Shown: positions 53,931 to 62,731, counted from the first letter of the stretch. The stretch: 64,000 nucleotides of DNA from Chloracidobacterium sp. (GCA_016716305.1 JADJWP010000001.1:62001-126000); one strand, 5' to 3'. The notes: generated by a model from the letters alone, not told the origin. Numbers and translations: made by a program.

Positions 53931-55454
53931 ATGTCAATTACGAAAGTCACACAGCATCCTACACAGAACGAGGGACTGATCTTTGAACGTTCGCAGACCG
54001 GACGCGTGGGTTATCGCCTCCCGAAGCTCGACGTCGAAAGCATCGAACTCGATTCGATAATCCCGGCTGCACTTCGGCGGAACGATGGGCTCGAAGGCGT
54101 CCCTGAGGTCTCAGAGGTCGACGTCATCCGCCATTTCACTCGGATCTCGACGTGGAACTACTCCATCGACCTCGGGTTGTATCCGCTCGGTTCTTGCACG
54201 ATGAAGTACAATTCGCGGCTAAATGAGAAAACAGCCAGAATTCCCGGTTTCACAAATCTTCATCCGCTCGCACCGGAAGAAGAATCCCAGGGCGCACTTG
54301 AGCTAATCTATCGCCTTCAGGAAGACCTCGCTGAGATCACCGGCTTGCCTGGTGTTTCGCTGCAGCCGGCCGCCGGTGCACAGGGCGAAATGACAGGCGT
54401 GATGCTAATTCGTGCATTTCTGGACAAACGCGACGGCGAAGCCTCGCATGATCGCCGCGTGATCCTCGTGCCGGATTCGGCTCATGGAACAAATCCGGCA
54501 TCGGCTGCTCTGGCCGGCTTTACGGTCAAGACGATCAATTCCACGGCCGAAGGCCTGACCGACATGCAGCACCTCCGCCAGCTTTGCGACGAAGGTGGAG
54601 TTGCAGGCTTGATGCTCACAAATCCGAACACGGTCGGCATTTTCGAACGCAACATAAAAGAGATCTGTGAAGTCATCCACAATGCAGGCGGCCTGGTCTA
54701 TATGGACGGCGCGAATATGAACGCTCTCGTCGGCGTTGCGCGGCCGGGCGACATGGGCGTCGATGTTATACATCTTAATTTGCATAAGACCTTCTCAACT
54801 CCCCATGGTGGAGGCGGTCCCGGCTGCGGGCCGTGCTGCTGTACGGCTGAACTTGCTGAGTTCCTTCCGGTTCCGCGAATCGAAAAGACCGGCGATCGTT
54901 ATCATCTGAACTATGATCTGCCGAATTCGATCGGGCGGGTAAAGGCTTTCTTTGGTAATTTCGGGATGATGGTTCGTGCCCTCTCATACATCTACACCCA
55001 TGGTGCTGAAGGCCTTCGAGAGGCGACCGAGGCTGCCGTCCTGAATGCACGTTATCTGGCCGACAAGCTGAAAGATACGTTTCATAAGCCCTACGATTCC
55101 GATTGTATGCACGAGGTGATCTTCTCGCATAAGAATCAGACCGCCTCCGGCGTTCATACTCTCGATATCGCCAAACGGCTCATCGATTACGGTTTTCATC
55201 CCCCGACAATTTACTTCCCTCTTGTTGTTGAGGGCGCGATGCTCGTCGAGCCGACCGAATCAGTAGGCCGCGCAGATATGGATGCATTCATCGATGCGAT
55301 GAAGAACATCGATCGTGAATCGCGTGAAGATCCGCAGTTGGTCATCAATGCTCCCCATTCGACTCGTATCGGCAGGCTGGACGAAGCCGCCGCTGCGAGA
55401 AAGCCTGTGCTCCGATGGAAACCCGAAGGCGATGCCTCGGCCAAATCGGCATAA
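53931..55454 (+). CDS. gcvPB: Glycine dehydrogenase (decarboxylating) subunit 2
   Basis: From ATG 53931 the protein has 507 residues. It is the catalytic half of the split P protein, with GLYPLGSCTMKYN (82-94), LQPAAGAQGEMTG and the PLP lysine in HLNLHKTFSTPHGGGGPG (Lys286). It decarboxylates glycine and loads the aminomethyl group on GcvH. It closes the glycine cleavage unit and is followed by a strong terminator. Confidence 0.96.
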   Translation: MSITKVTQHPTQNEGLIFERSQTGRVGYRLPKLDVESIELDSIIPAALRRNDGLEGVPEVSEVDVIRHFTRISTWNYSIDLGLYPLGSCTMKYNSRLNEKTARIPGFTNLHPLAPEEESQGALELIYRLQEDLAEITGLPGVSLQPAAGAQGEMTGVMLIRAFLDKRDGEASHDRRVILVPDSAHGTNPASAALAGFTVKTINSTAEGLTDMQHLRQLCDEGGVAGLMLTNPNTVGIFERNIKEICEVIHNAGGLVYMDGANMNALVGVARPGDMGVDVIHLNLHKTFSTPHGGGGPGCGPCCCTAELAEFLPVPRIEKTGDRYHLNYDLPNSIGRVKAFFGNFGMMVRALSYIYTHGAEGLREATEAAVLNARYLADKLKDTFHKPYDSDCMHEVIFSHKNQTASGVHTLDIAKRLIDYGFHPPTIYFPLVVEGAMLVEPTESVGRADMDAFIDAMKNIDRESREDPQLVINAPHSTRIGRLDEAAAARKPVLRWKPEGDASAKSA

Positions 55455-55482
55455 GCGTAACCATTTCGGACTAAATTGCACG

Positions 55483-55515
55483 CCGCAGAATATCATTTGG
55501 ATATTCTGCGGTTTT
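55483..55515 (+). terminator. Terminator of the glycine cleavage operon
   Basis: A perfect 11-bp stem (CCGCAGAATAT 55483-55493 with ATATTCTGCGG 55501-55511), 7-nt loop, followed by TTTTCG. It lies 28 bases after the gcvPB stop. Confidence 0.85.
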
Positions 55516-55548
55516 CGTCTATATTCTCTCGGCAAAGGAGACAATTAG

Positions 55549-56100
55549 ATGTTGAAAAAGCTATTGATCGCTTTCGGACTGTTGATTTTCGTTGGCATCG
55601 CTGTGATCGCCGCACTGATCATGACCACAAAGACCGACTTTGGTGTCGAACGTGAGATCACGATCAACAAACCACGAAACGAGGTTTTCGCATACGCAAA
55701 ATTGGTCAAGAATCAAAACGAATGGGGTCCTTGGTTCAAGCGAGATCCCGCAATGAAACAAGAGTTCTCCGGGACGGATGGCAGCGTTGGATTTATCTCA
55801 AAATGGGAAAGCCAGAATCCCGAGGTCGGTTCGGGCGAGCAGGAAATAAAGCGGATCGTCGAAAACGAACGCATCGAAACCGAACTCCGGTTCAAGCAGC
55901 CGTTCGAATCAAAGGCAGATGCTTATTTAACGACCGAGACAGCAGGCGAAAATCAGACCAGGGTGAAGTGGGGTTTCAAGAGTTCGATGCCGAAGCCAAT
56001 GAATCTTTTGCTTCTGGTGATGGACATCGAGAAAGAGATCGGAAAGGACTATGAATCGGGACTGGACGGCCTCAAAAAAGCAGTTGAATCGATGCCCTGA
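55549..56100 (+). CDS. Membrane-anchored SRPBCC (START/polyketide-cyclase-like) protein
   Basis: The 183-residue protein has an N-terminal membrane segment (LLIAFGLLIFVGIAVIAALIM). The Bet v1/START-like fold follows: REITINKPRNEVFAYAKLVKNQNEWGPWFKRDP, a glycine turn and EKEIGKDYESGLDGLKKAVE as the long C-terminal helix. These proteins bind lipids or other hydrophobic molecules; the ligand is unknown. AAAGGAGAC lies ahead of the ATG. It is a single gene between a terminator and a CRP-like site. Confidence 0.8.
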   Translation: MLKKLLIAFGLLIFVGIAVIAALIMTTKTDFGVEREITINKPRNEVFAYAKLVKNQNEWGPWFKRDPAMKQEFSGTDGSVGFISKWESQNPEVGSGEQEIKRIVENERIETELRFKQPFESKADAYLTTETAGENQTRVKWGFKSSMPKPMNLLLLVMDIEKEIGKDYESGLDGLKKAVESMP

Positions 56101-56118
56101 ATGTGACCGTCGTCACAT
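56101..56118. promoter_or_regulatory. CRP/FNR-type binding-site palindrome
   Basis: ATGTGAC-CGTC-GTCACAT is an 18-bp inverted repeat with the form TGTGA-N6-TCACA, which is the consensus for CRP-family regulators. It starts right after the stop codon of the SRPBCC gene. It is centred about 79 bases upstream of the predicted start of transcription of the next gene. Confidence 0.5.
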
Positions 56119-56153
56119 GCTAGCACGCTGCAGGTTAACCATCTCGGTTTTGA

Positions 56154-56182
56154 TTGTAAGTTAGTGGTGTTGGGTATATAAT
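56154..56182 (+). promoter_or_regulatory. Promoter of the small secreted protein gene
   Basis: TTGTAA (56154-56159) and TATAAT (56177-56182) are separated by 17 bases. A leader of about 95 bases would precede the ATG at 56286. The CRP-like palindrome lies upstream. Confidence 0.55.
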
Positions 56183-56285
56183 CCGGCGCAGGAGGCGGTT
56201 TCGCGAATGCGATTTTTGGCCGCTCATGTTATCGGCTTGGCTCTTTGAATTTTTGTATCATTCCTACTCTCAAAGAGGTGAATAT

Positions 56286-56780
56286 ATGAGTGTGAGAACA
56301 ACTTCATTTTTTATATTCGTCGCTTTCCTGTTGTCACCTGCATTGACGGTTCGGAGCGAACGTCAGACGATCATCTCATTTACCAGTGCGAGTTCTGTTT
56401 CTGCGCAAACTGGCCCCGTTTACGATTCTTATAAAGGCGTTAAGATCGGAATGCCCGCAGCCGAGGTCCGTGCGAAACTCGGAAAGCCAAAAGAGGAATC
56501 TGACGCCGAGGATCTATATGAGATATCGCCGCTCGAAACGGCACGGGTCTTTTATGAACCCGACAAGACCGTACGCGTCGTTTCCATCATGTATTCAGGA
56601 GACATGAACCTGGCTCCAACGCCAAAGACCGTAGTTGGCACTGACGTACCTGCCAAAGAGGACGGCGGGATCTACAAGATGATGCAGTATCCGAAAGCCG
56701 GCTTCTGGATCAGTTACGTCAAGACCGGCGGCGAGGGGCCGATCGTGATCGTCACGATGCAAAAAATGGCGAAAGAATGA
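56286..56780 (+). CDS. Small secreted BamE/SmpA-like protein
   Basis: From ATG 56286, with AGAGGTGA upstream, the protein has 164 residues. A signal peptide (SFFIFVAFLLSPALTV) is followed by GVKIGMPAAEVRAKLGKPKEESDAEDLYEI, which resembles the conserved G-M-(x)n-V-x-x-x-L-G-x-P core of SmpA/OmlA (BamE-like) domains. A beta-rich C-terminus follows. It has no lipobox cysteine, so it is not a typical BamE lipoprotein. Its role is unknown. The gene may be under CRP-type control. Confidence 0.65.
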   Translation: MSVRTTSFFIFVAFLLSPALTVRSERQTIISFTSASSVSAQTGPVYDSYKGVKIGMPAAEVRAKLGKPKEESDAEDLYEISPLETARVFYEPDKTVRVVSIMYSGDMNLAPTPKTVVGTDVPAKEDGGIYKMMQYPKAGFWISYVKTGGEGPIVIVTMQKMAKE

Positions 56781-56847
56781 CCTTCGATCCCAACGCCGCT
56801 CGCTGAACAAAGCTGTTCGGTCGTCACAATCAATTGCACACCATCGA

Positions 56848-56877
56848 TTTACACTGTTCGTGTATCTCCTATATAGT
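56848..56877 (+). promoter_or_regulatory. Promoter of pntAB, close to the start codon
   Basis: TTTACA (56848-56853) and TATAGT (56872-56877) are separated by 18 bases. Transcription would start near 56884, only about six bases before the pntA ATG, so the mRNA could be nearly leaderless. No ribosome-binding site is seen. Confidence 0.45.
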
Positions 56878-56889
56878 ATTTTGGAAAAT

Positions 56890-58443
56890 ATGGCAGTTAT
56901 CGGTATTCCACGCGAAATTCACCCCGGCGAAAAGCGCGTTGCCGGCACACCTCAAACCATTTTGAAGCTCAAGAAGCTCGGTTTCGACGTGGTCGTCGAG
57001 ACCGGTGCGGGCGAGGCGATCGATTGTTCGGACGGCGAGTATCAGGAAGCCGGAGCCGCGATCGTCGAAAATGCAGCCGAACTTTGGGCAGCATCGGATG
57101 TTGTGATAAAGGTGCGGCCGCCTGAGGACGGCGAGACCGAACTTATGCGCGACGGCGGCTGGTTGGTCGGTTTCGTTTGGCCGGGCCAGAACCGCGACAT
57201 CGTGGACCGGATGGCCAAGAAGAATGCAACGGTATTCGCAATGGACAGCGTCCCGCGCATAACACGTGCGCAGAAGATGGACACGCTCTCGGCGATGGCG
57301 AACATCGCAGGATACCGCGCGATCATCGAGGCCGCCAACAATTTTCCGCGATTTTTCACGGGGCAGATAACAGCCGCGGGCAAGATCGATCCGGCAAAGG
57401 TGCTGGTGATAGGTGCCGGCGTTGCAGGGCTTTCGGCGATCGGCGCCGCAAAGGGTCTGGGAGCGATCGTTCGCGCTTTCGACCCCAGATCAGCCACCAA
57501 GGATCAGGTCGCCTCAATGGGAGCCGAGTATCTCGAACTCGACGTTAAGGAAGAAGGCGAGGGCAAAGGCGGTTACGCCAAAGAAATGTCCGACGCTTTC
57601 CTGAAGGCGGAGATGGCTCTCTTTGCACAACAGGCGATGCAGGTCGATATCATCGTTACAACCGCCTTGATACCGGGCAAGCCCGCTCCGAAACTGATCA
57701 CCCAGGGCATGGTCGAATCGATGAAGCCCGGTTCGGTGATCGTCGATCTTGCGGCTGAACAGGGCGGCAACTGTGCCCTTACCGAACCCGGAAAGGTCGT
57801 CCGCCATAAAGGTGTGACGATCATCGGGTACACCGATCTGCCATCGCGAATGGCGTCGATGTCGAGTCAGCTTTACGGTGCTACCGTGACCGCGCTGCTT
57901 GCAGACCTGCAGGATGAGAATGGCGACCTGCATGTTGATCTCGAAGATGAGGTCGTGCGCGGTGCGATAGTGCTGGACAAAGGCAAGATGTTGTGGCCGC
58001 CTCCGCTGCCGCCGGCCCCGCCAGAGCCAGGCGTACCGACAAAAAGCTCGGCTAGTGTTGCGGTCGCAAAGGCAGCATCGGGCGCCCACGGAGCAGAGGA
58101 AGGAAGCGGAATGCATCCGCTGGTTCTGGTCGCGGTCGGTGTCGTATTGCTTGGTTTGGGTTACTTCGTCCCGGACAACAAGCTGTCGCATTTCACGGTT
58201 TTCATGCTCGCGGTATTCGTCGGCTTTCAGGTCGTTTGGAACGTCAAACCTGCCCTCCATACACCGCTAATGTCCGTTACGAATGCGATCAGCGGCATCA
58301 TCCTGGTCGGCGGTATGCTGCAGCTTTCTGGTGACCTGAGCGTGACCACGATCCTCGGAGCCATCGCCGTCCTCATCGCCACGATAAACATTGTCGGCGG
58401 ATTTTTGGTGACAAATCGAATGTTGGCGATGTTCAGAAAATGA
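56890..58443 (+). CDS. pntA: NAD(P) transhydrogenase subunit alpha (fused alpha1-alpha2)
   Basis: From ATG 56890 the protein has 517 residues. Domain I (about 1-375) is alanine-dehydrogenase-like with IGIPREIHPGEKRVAGTP and VLVIGAGVAGLSAIGAAKGLGA (NAD binding). A Pro/Ala-rich linker follows. The C-terminal ~110 residues form four membrane helices (LVLVAVGVVLLGLGYFV to NIVGGFLVTNRMLAMF). With PntB it couples proton flow to NADPH formation. The stop overlaps the pntB start as ATGA. Confidence 0.95.
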   Translation: MAVIGIPREIHPGEKRVAGTPQTILKLKKLGFDVVVETGAGEAIDCSDGEYQEAGAAIVENAAELWAASDVVIKVRPPEDGETELMRDGGWLVGFVWPGQNRDIVDRMAKKNATVFAMDSVPRITRAQKMDTLSAMANIAGYRAIIEAANNFPRFFTGQITAAGKIDPAKVLVIGAGVAGLSAIGAAKGLGAIVRAFDPRSATKDQVASMGAEYLELDVKEEGEGKGGYAKEMSDAFLKAEMALFAQQAMQVDIIVTTALIPGKPAPKLITQGMVESMKPGSVIVDLAAEQGGNCALTEPGKVVRHKGVTIIGYTDLPSRMASMSSQLYGATVTALLADLQDENGDLHVDLEDEVVRGAIVLDKGKMLWPPPLPPAPPEPGVPTKSSASVAVAKAASGAHGAEEGSGMHPLVLVAVGVVLLGLGYFVPDNKLSHFTVFMLAVFVGFQVVWNVKPALHTPLMSVTNAISGIILVGGMLQLSGDLSVTTILGAIAVLIATINIVGGFLVTNRMLAMFRK

Positions 58444-59834
58444 AAACCAGCCTTATCACCATTGCTTACATCGCCGCGAGTGCGTTGTTTATCTTGAGCC
58501 TTGGCGGCCTGTCAAGACAGGAGACAGCGCGCCGTGGGAACTGGTACGGCATCATCGGGATGTTTATCGCCTTGGCGGCAACGGCGGCGGCGATGGACCC
58601 GAGCGGCTGGCCGATCCTGGGCGGCGTACTCATCGTCGGAGCCTTGATCGGTGCGACTCTCGCCTCACGTGTCCAGATGACCTCGATGCCGGAGCTTGTC
58701 GCGATCCTGCACAGCTTTGTCGGCCTGGCGGCGGTTCTCGTAGGTTTCGGTACATACCTCGGCGGAGCGTCGATCCCGCAGAACGAGATACTGATCCATC
58801 ACATCGAGATCTTTATCGGCGTATGTATCGGCTCGGTCACCTTTACCGGTTCGGTGATCGCGTTTCTGAAACTTCGCGGGTCGATCGGCGGCAAGCCGTT
58901 CATGCTGCCGGGTCGCCACTTCATCAACCTCGCGATGCTGATCGCGACGATCGCTCTCGGCGTGCTGTATGTCATGGCTCCGGGCGTTAGCGGCAATCAG
59001 TACCTGCTCGCGGCCACTTTACTGACCGGCATACTCGGAGTTCACTTCATCATGGCGATAGGCGGGGCAGATATGCCGGTGGTCGTCTCAATGCTCAATA
59101 GCTATTCAGGTTGGGCGGCGTCGGCGGCGGGCTTTATGCTGTCGAACGATCTGCTCATCATCACGGGAGCCTTGGTCGGATCATCCGGTGCGATCCTCAG
59201 CTACATAATGTGCAAGGGCATGAACCGCTCGTTCGTGAGCGTTATGCTCGGCGGATTCGGCACCGAAGGTGGAACCGTTGCCGCGGCCGGTTCGGCACCC
59301 GCGGGAGAGGTCCGCTCGGTCGACGCCGAAACGACTGCTTCGATGCTCCAACAGTCCAAGAAGGTGATCATTGTTCCAGGCTATGGCCTCGCAGTGGCTC
59401 AAGCTCAACACTCGCTTGCCGAGGTCGTGAAGATTCTTAAGGACGGCGGTACCGAGGTGAAATTTGCCATCCATCCGGTAGCCGGACGGCTTCCCGGCCA
59501 CATGAACGTTCTGCTTGCCGAAGCTAGTATTCCCTATGACATCGTCTTCGAGATGGATGAGATCAACGATGAGTTTAACGGAACCGATGTTTCGTGGGTG
59601 ATCGGAGCTAACGACATAGTCAATCCCTCGGCGCTCGACGATCCTGCATCACCTATCGCCGGAATGCCCGTCCTCCACGTCTGGGAAGCCCGCGACACCA
59701 TCGTCATGAAACGCTCGATGGCATCGGGCTACGCCGGCGTCGATAATCCGCTGTTCTATAAAGACAACACCCTTATGTTGTTTGGCGATGCAAAGAAAGT
59801 CGTCGATGAGATTTTGACCGCCATGCGAGCTTAA
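58440..59834 (+). CDS. pntB: NAD(P) transhydrogenase subunit beta
   Basis: The 464-residue protein has about eight or nine membrane helices, then the NADP-binding domain III with IIVPGYGLAVAQAQ, HPVAGRLPGHMNVLLAEA and WVIGANDIVNPSA. It ends with the family-typical TLMLFGDAKKVVDEIL. The gene is intact, but its last 60 bases have a second copy at 60539-60598. The stop codon is followed two bases later by the left end of the transposase element, so the element forms the 3' border of pntB. Confidence 0.96.
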   Translation: MKTSLITIAYIAASALFILSLGGLSRQETARRGNWYGIIGMFIALAATAAAMDPSGWPILGGVLIVGALIGATLASRVQMTSMPELVAILHSFVGLAAVLVGFGTYLGGASIPQNEILIHHIEIFIGVCIGSVTFTGSVIAFLKLRGSIGGKPFMLPGRHFINLAMLIATIALGVLYVMAPGVSGNQYLLAATLLTGILGVHFIMAIGGADMPVVVSMLNSYSGWAASAAGFMLSNDLLIITGALVGSSGAILSYIMCKGMNRSFVSVMLGGFGTEGGTVAAAGSAPAGEVRSVDAETTASMLQQSKKVIIVPGYGLAVAQAQHSLAEVVKILKDGGTEVKFAIHPVAGRLPGHMNVLLAEASIPYDIVFEMDEINDEFNGTDVSWVIGANDIVNPSALDDPASPIAGMPVLHVWEARDTIVMKRSMASGYAGVDNPLFYKDNTLMLFGDAKKVVDEILTAMRA

Positions 59835-59836
59835 AA

Positions 59837-60527
59837 AATGCAGAGGCCCGCGCGTAAGCAAGGGCTTAACGGTCAACGCAACACAATGCTCGACGACTAT
59901 GGATTCGAAATTTATGAGGAGAACGCGTTCCCAATCGCCTATCTCCTTACATTTCGCACGTACGGCACTTGGCTCCATGGCGATGAACGCGGCTCCATTC
60001 GGCGCAATGGGAATAACCGCTACCAAGGGCCGAAAGTAACAACGAGCGTTCCTTTAATGGACGCTATGGCTGAAATGCAAAAAGGACCGACATTCGTTCT
60101 CAACTCCGAACAAAGAGAATGCGTCGAGGCCGCGATCAAGGAAGTTTGTGAATTCCGAAATTACCTGCTTCGAGCGGCTAACGTGCGAACAAATCATGCG
60201 CACGCAGTTGTTTCAGCTACGATGAAACCGGAAAAGATAGTCAATGATTTCAAGGTGTATGCGACCCGGCGGTTACGCGCGGAAGGATTATGTTTCCCAA
60301 CTCAAAACATTTGGTCGCGCGGGGCAAGCACTCGTTATCTCTGGAAACCGAGGCACGTAGAAGCCGCCGTGGATTATGTGAAGTATTGTCAGGAAGATGT
60401 GCCGTTCGAGTTTCGTGATTAGCCGGGCTTGGGTGCAGAAGCCCGACCGTGTGGAAGGGCTTCACACACAACGCCAGTTCGCGTATCTTGGATGTTAAGC
60501 CCTTGCTAACGCGCGGGCCTCTGCATT
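59837..60527. mobile_element. RAYT-type element with 34-bp terminal inverted repeats
   Basis: 59837-59870 and 60494-60527 are inverted repeats matching at 33 of 34 positions (the only difference is A/T in the middle). Each end starts AATGCAGAGGCCCGCGCG and contains a GCCC...GGGC hairpin, as in REP sequences. Between them lie the Y1 transposase gene and further palindromes: CGGGCTT / AAGCCCG at 60424-60430 and 60439-60445, and a GTGTGGAAG-type hairpin at 60449-60468. I see no direct target duplication. The duplicated pntB tail lies just outside the right end. Confidence 0.8.
59886..60422 (+). CDS. REP-associated tyrosine transposase (Y1/HUH, RAYT-like)
   Basis: From ATG 59886 the protein has 178 residues. 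It begins IAYLLTFRTYGTWLHGDERGSI-like (about residue 16 on), which is typical of this transposase group. The HUH metal motif is H-A-H in VRTNHAHAVVSA, and the catalytic tyrosine is likely in AAVDYVKYCQED near the C-terminus. Y1 enzymes of this kind act on single-stranded REP hairpins. A frame starting at 59838 would read through the left repeat. There is no frameshift or internal stop, so it may be active. Confidence 0.82.
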   Translation: MLDDYGFEIYEENAFPIAYLLTFRTYGTWLHGDERGSIRRNGNNRYQGPKVTTSVPLMDAMAEMQKGPTFVLNSEQRECVEAAIKEVCEFRNYLLRAANVRTNHAHAVVSATMKPEKIVNDFKVYATRRLRAEGLCFPTQNIWSRGASTRYLWKPRHVEAAVDYVKYCQEDVPFEFRD

Positions 60528-60529
60528 GA

Positions 60530-60598
60530 AGCACACAGATGCTCTTCGGCGATGCAAAGAAGGTGGTCGATGAGATTTTGACCGCGATGCGAGCATAA
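60530..60598 (+). pseudogene. pntB: Duplicated, diverged 3' end of pntB
   Basis: The 60 bases 60539-60598 encode MLFGDAKKVVDEILTAMRA and a stop, identical in protein sequence to the end of pntB. At the DNA level 53 of 60 bases match, and all seven differences are synonymous. Homology appears to extend three codons further left (S-T-Q against N-T-L). It starts right after the right end of the transposase element. Confidence 0.85.
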
Positions 60599-60604
60599 TT
60601 TATT

Positions 60605-61270
60605 GTGCGAATATTAACTTCCAAACTATTTACGCGATTGAATCTCGTTGGTCTTACACTTGCACTCCTATTGTGTAGTCAGATCGCTAACTTAAATCAA
60701 TCTCAAAGCACACTATCACCCGAGCCGCTGACCTTGCACTCGCCCGTATCCGCGACAAATCCGAGACCGTTCGATCCTAAGCTCGATATCGGCGTAGTCG
60801 TCGCTGGATCTGAGTGCTCCGAACTTTACATAAGAAATACGGAACTGAAACCGGATGACGAGATTCATGTCGTCCTGGCGGACGATATTCCGCATAAAAA
60901 ACTATTCGCGAAGGTCGTCGGACCGAATAACTGTCCCAGGTATTCGCAATCTGGAATAGAGGAAGTCATTCTCGACGGAGATGACTCGGCGCCTACCGAA
61001 TACATGATTCGTTTTGCAGATGAAAATGACCGTGACTCAGGTTTCGCAGTGATTTCTGCAAAGGCGCGCGTCGAGATAATAAAAGGCGTTGCAAATCTCA
61101 CGGTCAGTAGCATTCCATCGCCGTTTCTATTTAGAGTGTGTAGTGGGAACGAGTCGTATCACATGACCGTTTGGAACGGTAAGCCGCTCGTCGGGACACG
61201 TGTCTGGTATAGCTACCTGAGCCTCTCTTACGGCACCGTTCCGACATGCAAACCTGCCGACTTTAAATAG
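60605..61270 (+). CDS. Secreted hypothetical protein
   Basis: The 221-residue frame starts with GTG. It has an export signal (LFTRLNLVGLTLALLLCSQIANL), a Ser/Thr/Pro-rich stretch and a beta-rich domain with cysteines (SECSELY, NNCPRY, FRVCSG, TCKPADFK). The cysteines could form two disulfides. I do not recognise the family. It has more A+T and uses codons unlike those of neighbours such as pntAB, and it sits just past the mobile element, so recent acquisition is possible. Confidence 0.55.
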   Translation: MRILTSKLFTRLNLVGLTLALLLCSQIANLNQSQSTLSPEPLTLHSPVSATNPRPFDPKLDIGVVVAGSECSELYIRNTELKPDDEIHVVLADDIPHKKLFAKVVGPNNCPRYSQSGIEEVILDGDDSAPTEYMIRFADENDRDSGFAVISAKARVEIIKGVANLTVSSIPSPFLFRVCSGNESYHMTVWNGKPLVGTRVWYSYLSLSYGTVPTCKPADFK

Positions 61271-61362
61271 TTGTGAGATCGTTGGGCTTCCCGGACTTCC
61301 ATATTTTTCTTTGTCCTCTTTAGTGATATATTTCCGTCTTACCAATCGGAGGATTTATACAT

Positions 61363-62181
61363 ATGACTACAGCGGTATCTCCGGAAATGGAGACCCTTAA
61401 AACAAGACTTAAGACGATCTGGGAAGCAGGTGACTTCACCGAGGTTGCGAAGCATATCGAAACGGTTGCCGATCAATTTGTCGAGCGGCTCGACATCAAG
61501 CCTGGAATGAAGGTCCTTGATGTTGCCTGCGGCAGCGGCAACCTGGCGATCATTGCGGCGCAAAAGGGCGCCGATGTGACGGGCATCGACATCGCAGACA
61601 ATCTTGTCGAAGCGGCAAAACAGCGAGCGGAAAGGCTTGGGCTCAATATCAAATTCGAACAAGGCGATGCTGAGGATATGCCCTATTCTGACGGCGAATT
61701 TGATCTCGTAATGACAATGTTCGGTGCAATGTTCGCACCTCGGCCGGATGTTACGGCAAGCGAACTTGTTCGTGTGACAAAGCCCGGCGCGACGATCGCG
61801 ATGGCAAACTGGACGCCGACCGGTTTCGCAGGCCAGATGTTCAAGCTCTCGGGCAAGTATGTGCCGCCGCCGCCAATGCCGCCCCCGGTGCTATGGGGCG
61901 TGCCTGACGAGGTGGCCGCCCGTTTCGGTGACAGCGTTGAAGACCTGCGTATGAGTCCGCAGCTCGCCGACATGATCTTTGAGTTCGGCCCTGCTGACGT
62001 CGCAGAATTCTTCAAAACCTACTTCGGACCGACCGTGATGGCAATGAAGGCGATGGGCGAGGATAATCACGAGGCGTTCACAAACGACCTCGTTGAGATC
62101 TGGACCGCGAACAATACGAAATCCGACGGCATGACCCTGGTCAAAAGCGAGTATCTTGAGGTGGTCGCAAAGAAGAAATGA
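61363..62181 (+). CDS. Class I SAM-dependent methyltransferase
   Basis: The 272-residue protein has motif I VLDVACGSGNLA (51-62), GIDIADNLVEAAKQRAE and FEQGDAEDMPYSDGEFDLV, as in UbiE/Methyltransf_11-type enzymes. The loop YVPPPPMPPPVLWG is unusually Pro-rich. The substrate is unknown. GGAGG precedes the ATG at a good distance. Confidence 0.88.
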   Translation: MTTAVSPEMETLKTRLKTIWEAGDFTEVAKHIETVADQFVERLDIKPGMKVLDVACGSGNLAIIAAQKGADVTGIDIADNLVEAAKQRAERLGLNIKFEQGDAEDMPYSDGEFDLVMTMFGAMFAPRPDVTASELVRVTKPGATIAMANWTPTGFAGQMFKLSGKYVPPPPMPPPVLWGVPDEVAARFGDSVEDLRMSPQLADMIFEFGPADVAEFFKTYFGPTVMAMKAMGEDNHEAFTNDLVEIWTANNTKSDGMTLVKSEYLEVVAKKK

Positions 62182-62229
62182 TCGGGCAGGATCTATTCTG
62201 AACAATGGGGTTACCGGGAGTTTCGAGAT

Positions 62230-62637
62230 TCACCCTTCAAACTGGGGTGTCTTCAACTCCATTAAGGCGAGGCGTTTGACGACCTCGCCTTTTTCGATAT
62301 GAGTTTCGACGATCTCGCCGACGTCTTCGGGCGTGACCTGGCCGTACAAAGTGCCGTCGGGATAGACCATGACAGCAGTCCCGACCGAGCAAAATCCGAT
62401 CGAACCGCATTCGGTCAGGACGACCTCGCCCAGCGGGTTCCGGCCCTTTGATTCCTTCCCTTGCCGAAGGCCTTTTTCTTCCAGAATCTGTGCAAACTCG
62501 TTCTTTACATCGACGCCGCCAACGGCAGCACAAGATTTGCCTGTGCAGACAAACACCTGCCGTTTTATCGGTGCCTTCAGCATCGGAGCCAGTTTCTCCA
62601 ACTGCTCCCGATCCTCTATGAACTTCTTTTCAGCCAT
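62230..62637 (-). CDS. Thioredoxin-like [2Fe-2S] ferredoxin domain protein
   Basis: The 135-residue protein has the NuoE-like / Shethna-type ferredoxin pattern. The four candidate cluster cysteines are in VCTGKSCA and TECGSIGFCSVG, and VMVYPDGTLYGQVTPEDVGEIVE follows. The second cysteine pair is C-x5-C, two residues longer than the common C-x3-C. It likely carries electrons to a partner encoded elsewhere. It converges on the methyltransferase gene. Confidence 0.8.
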   Translation of the reverse strand: MAEKKFIEDREQLEKLAPMLKAPIKRQVFVCTGKSCAAVGGVDVKNEFAQILEEKGLRQGKESKGRNPLGEVVLTECGSIGFCSVGTAVMVYPDGTLYGQVTPEDVGEIVETHIEKGEVVKRLALMELKTPQFEG

Positions 62638-62731
62638 TGCTTATATTTTGCCACGAATGTCCCTGGGATTGCATCGAAGCGTGTGTTTATTGTGGTAGAA
62701 TTCGGGTAGGTAGACGTGTGTCTGCTGTACG

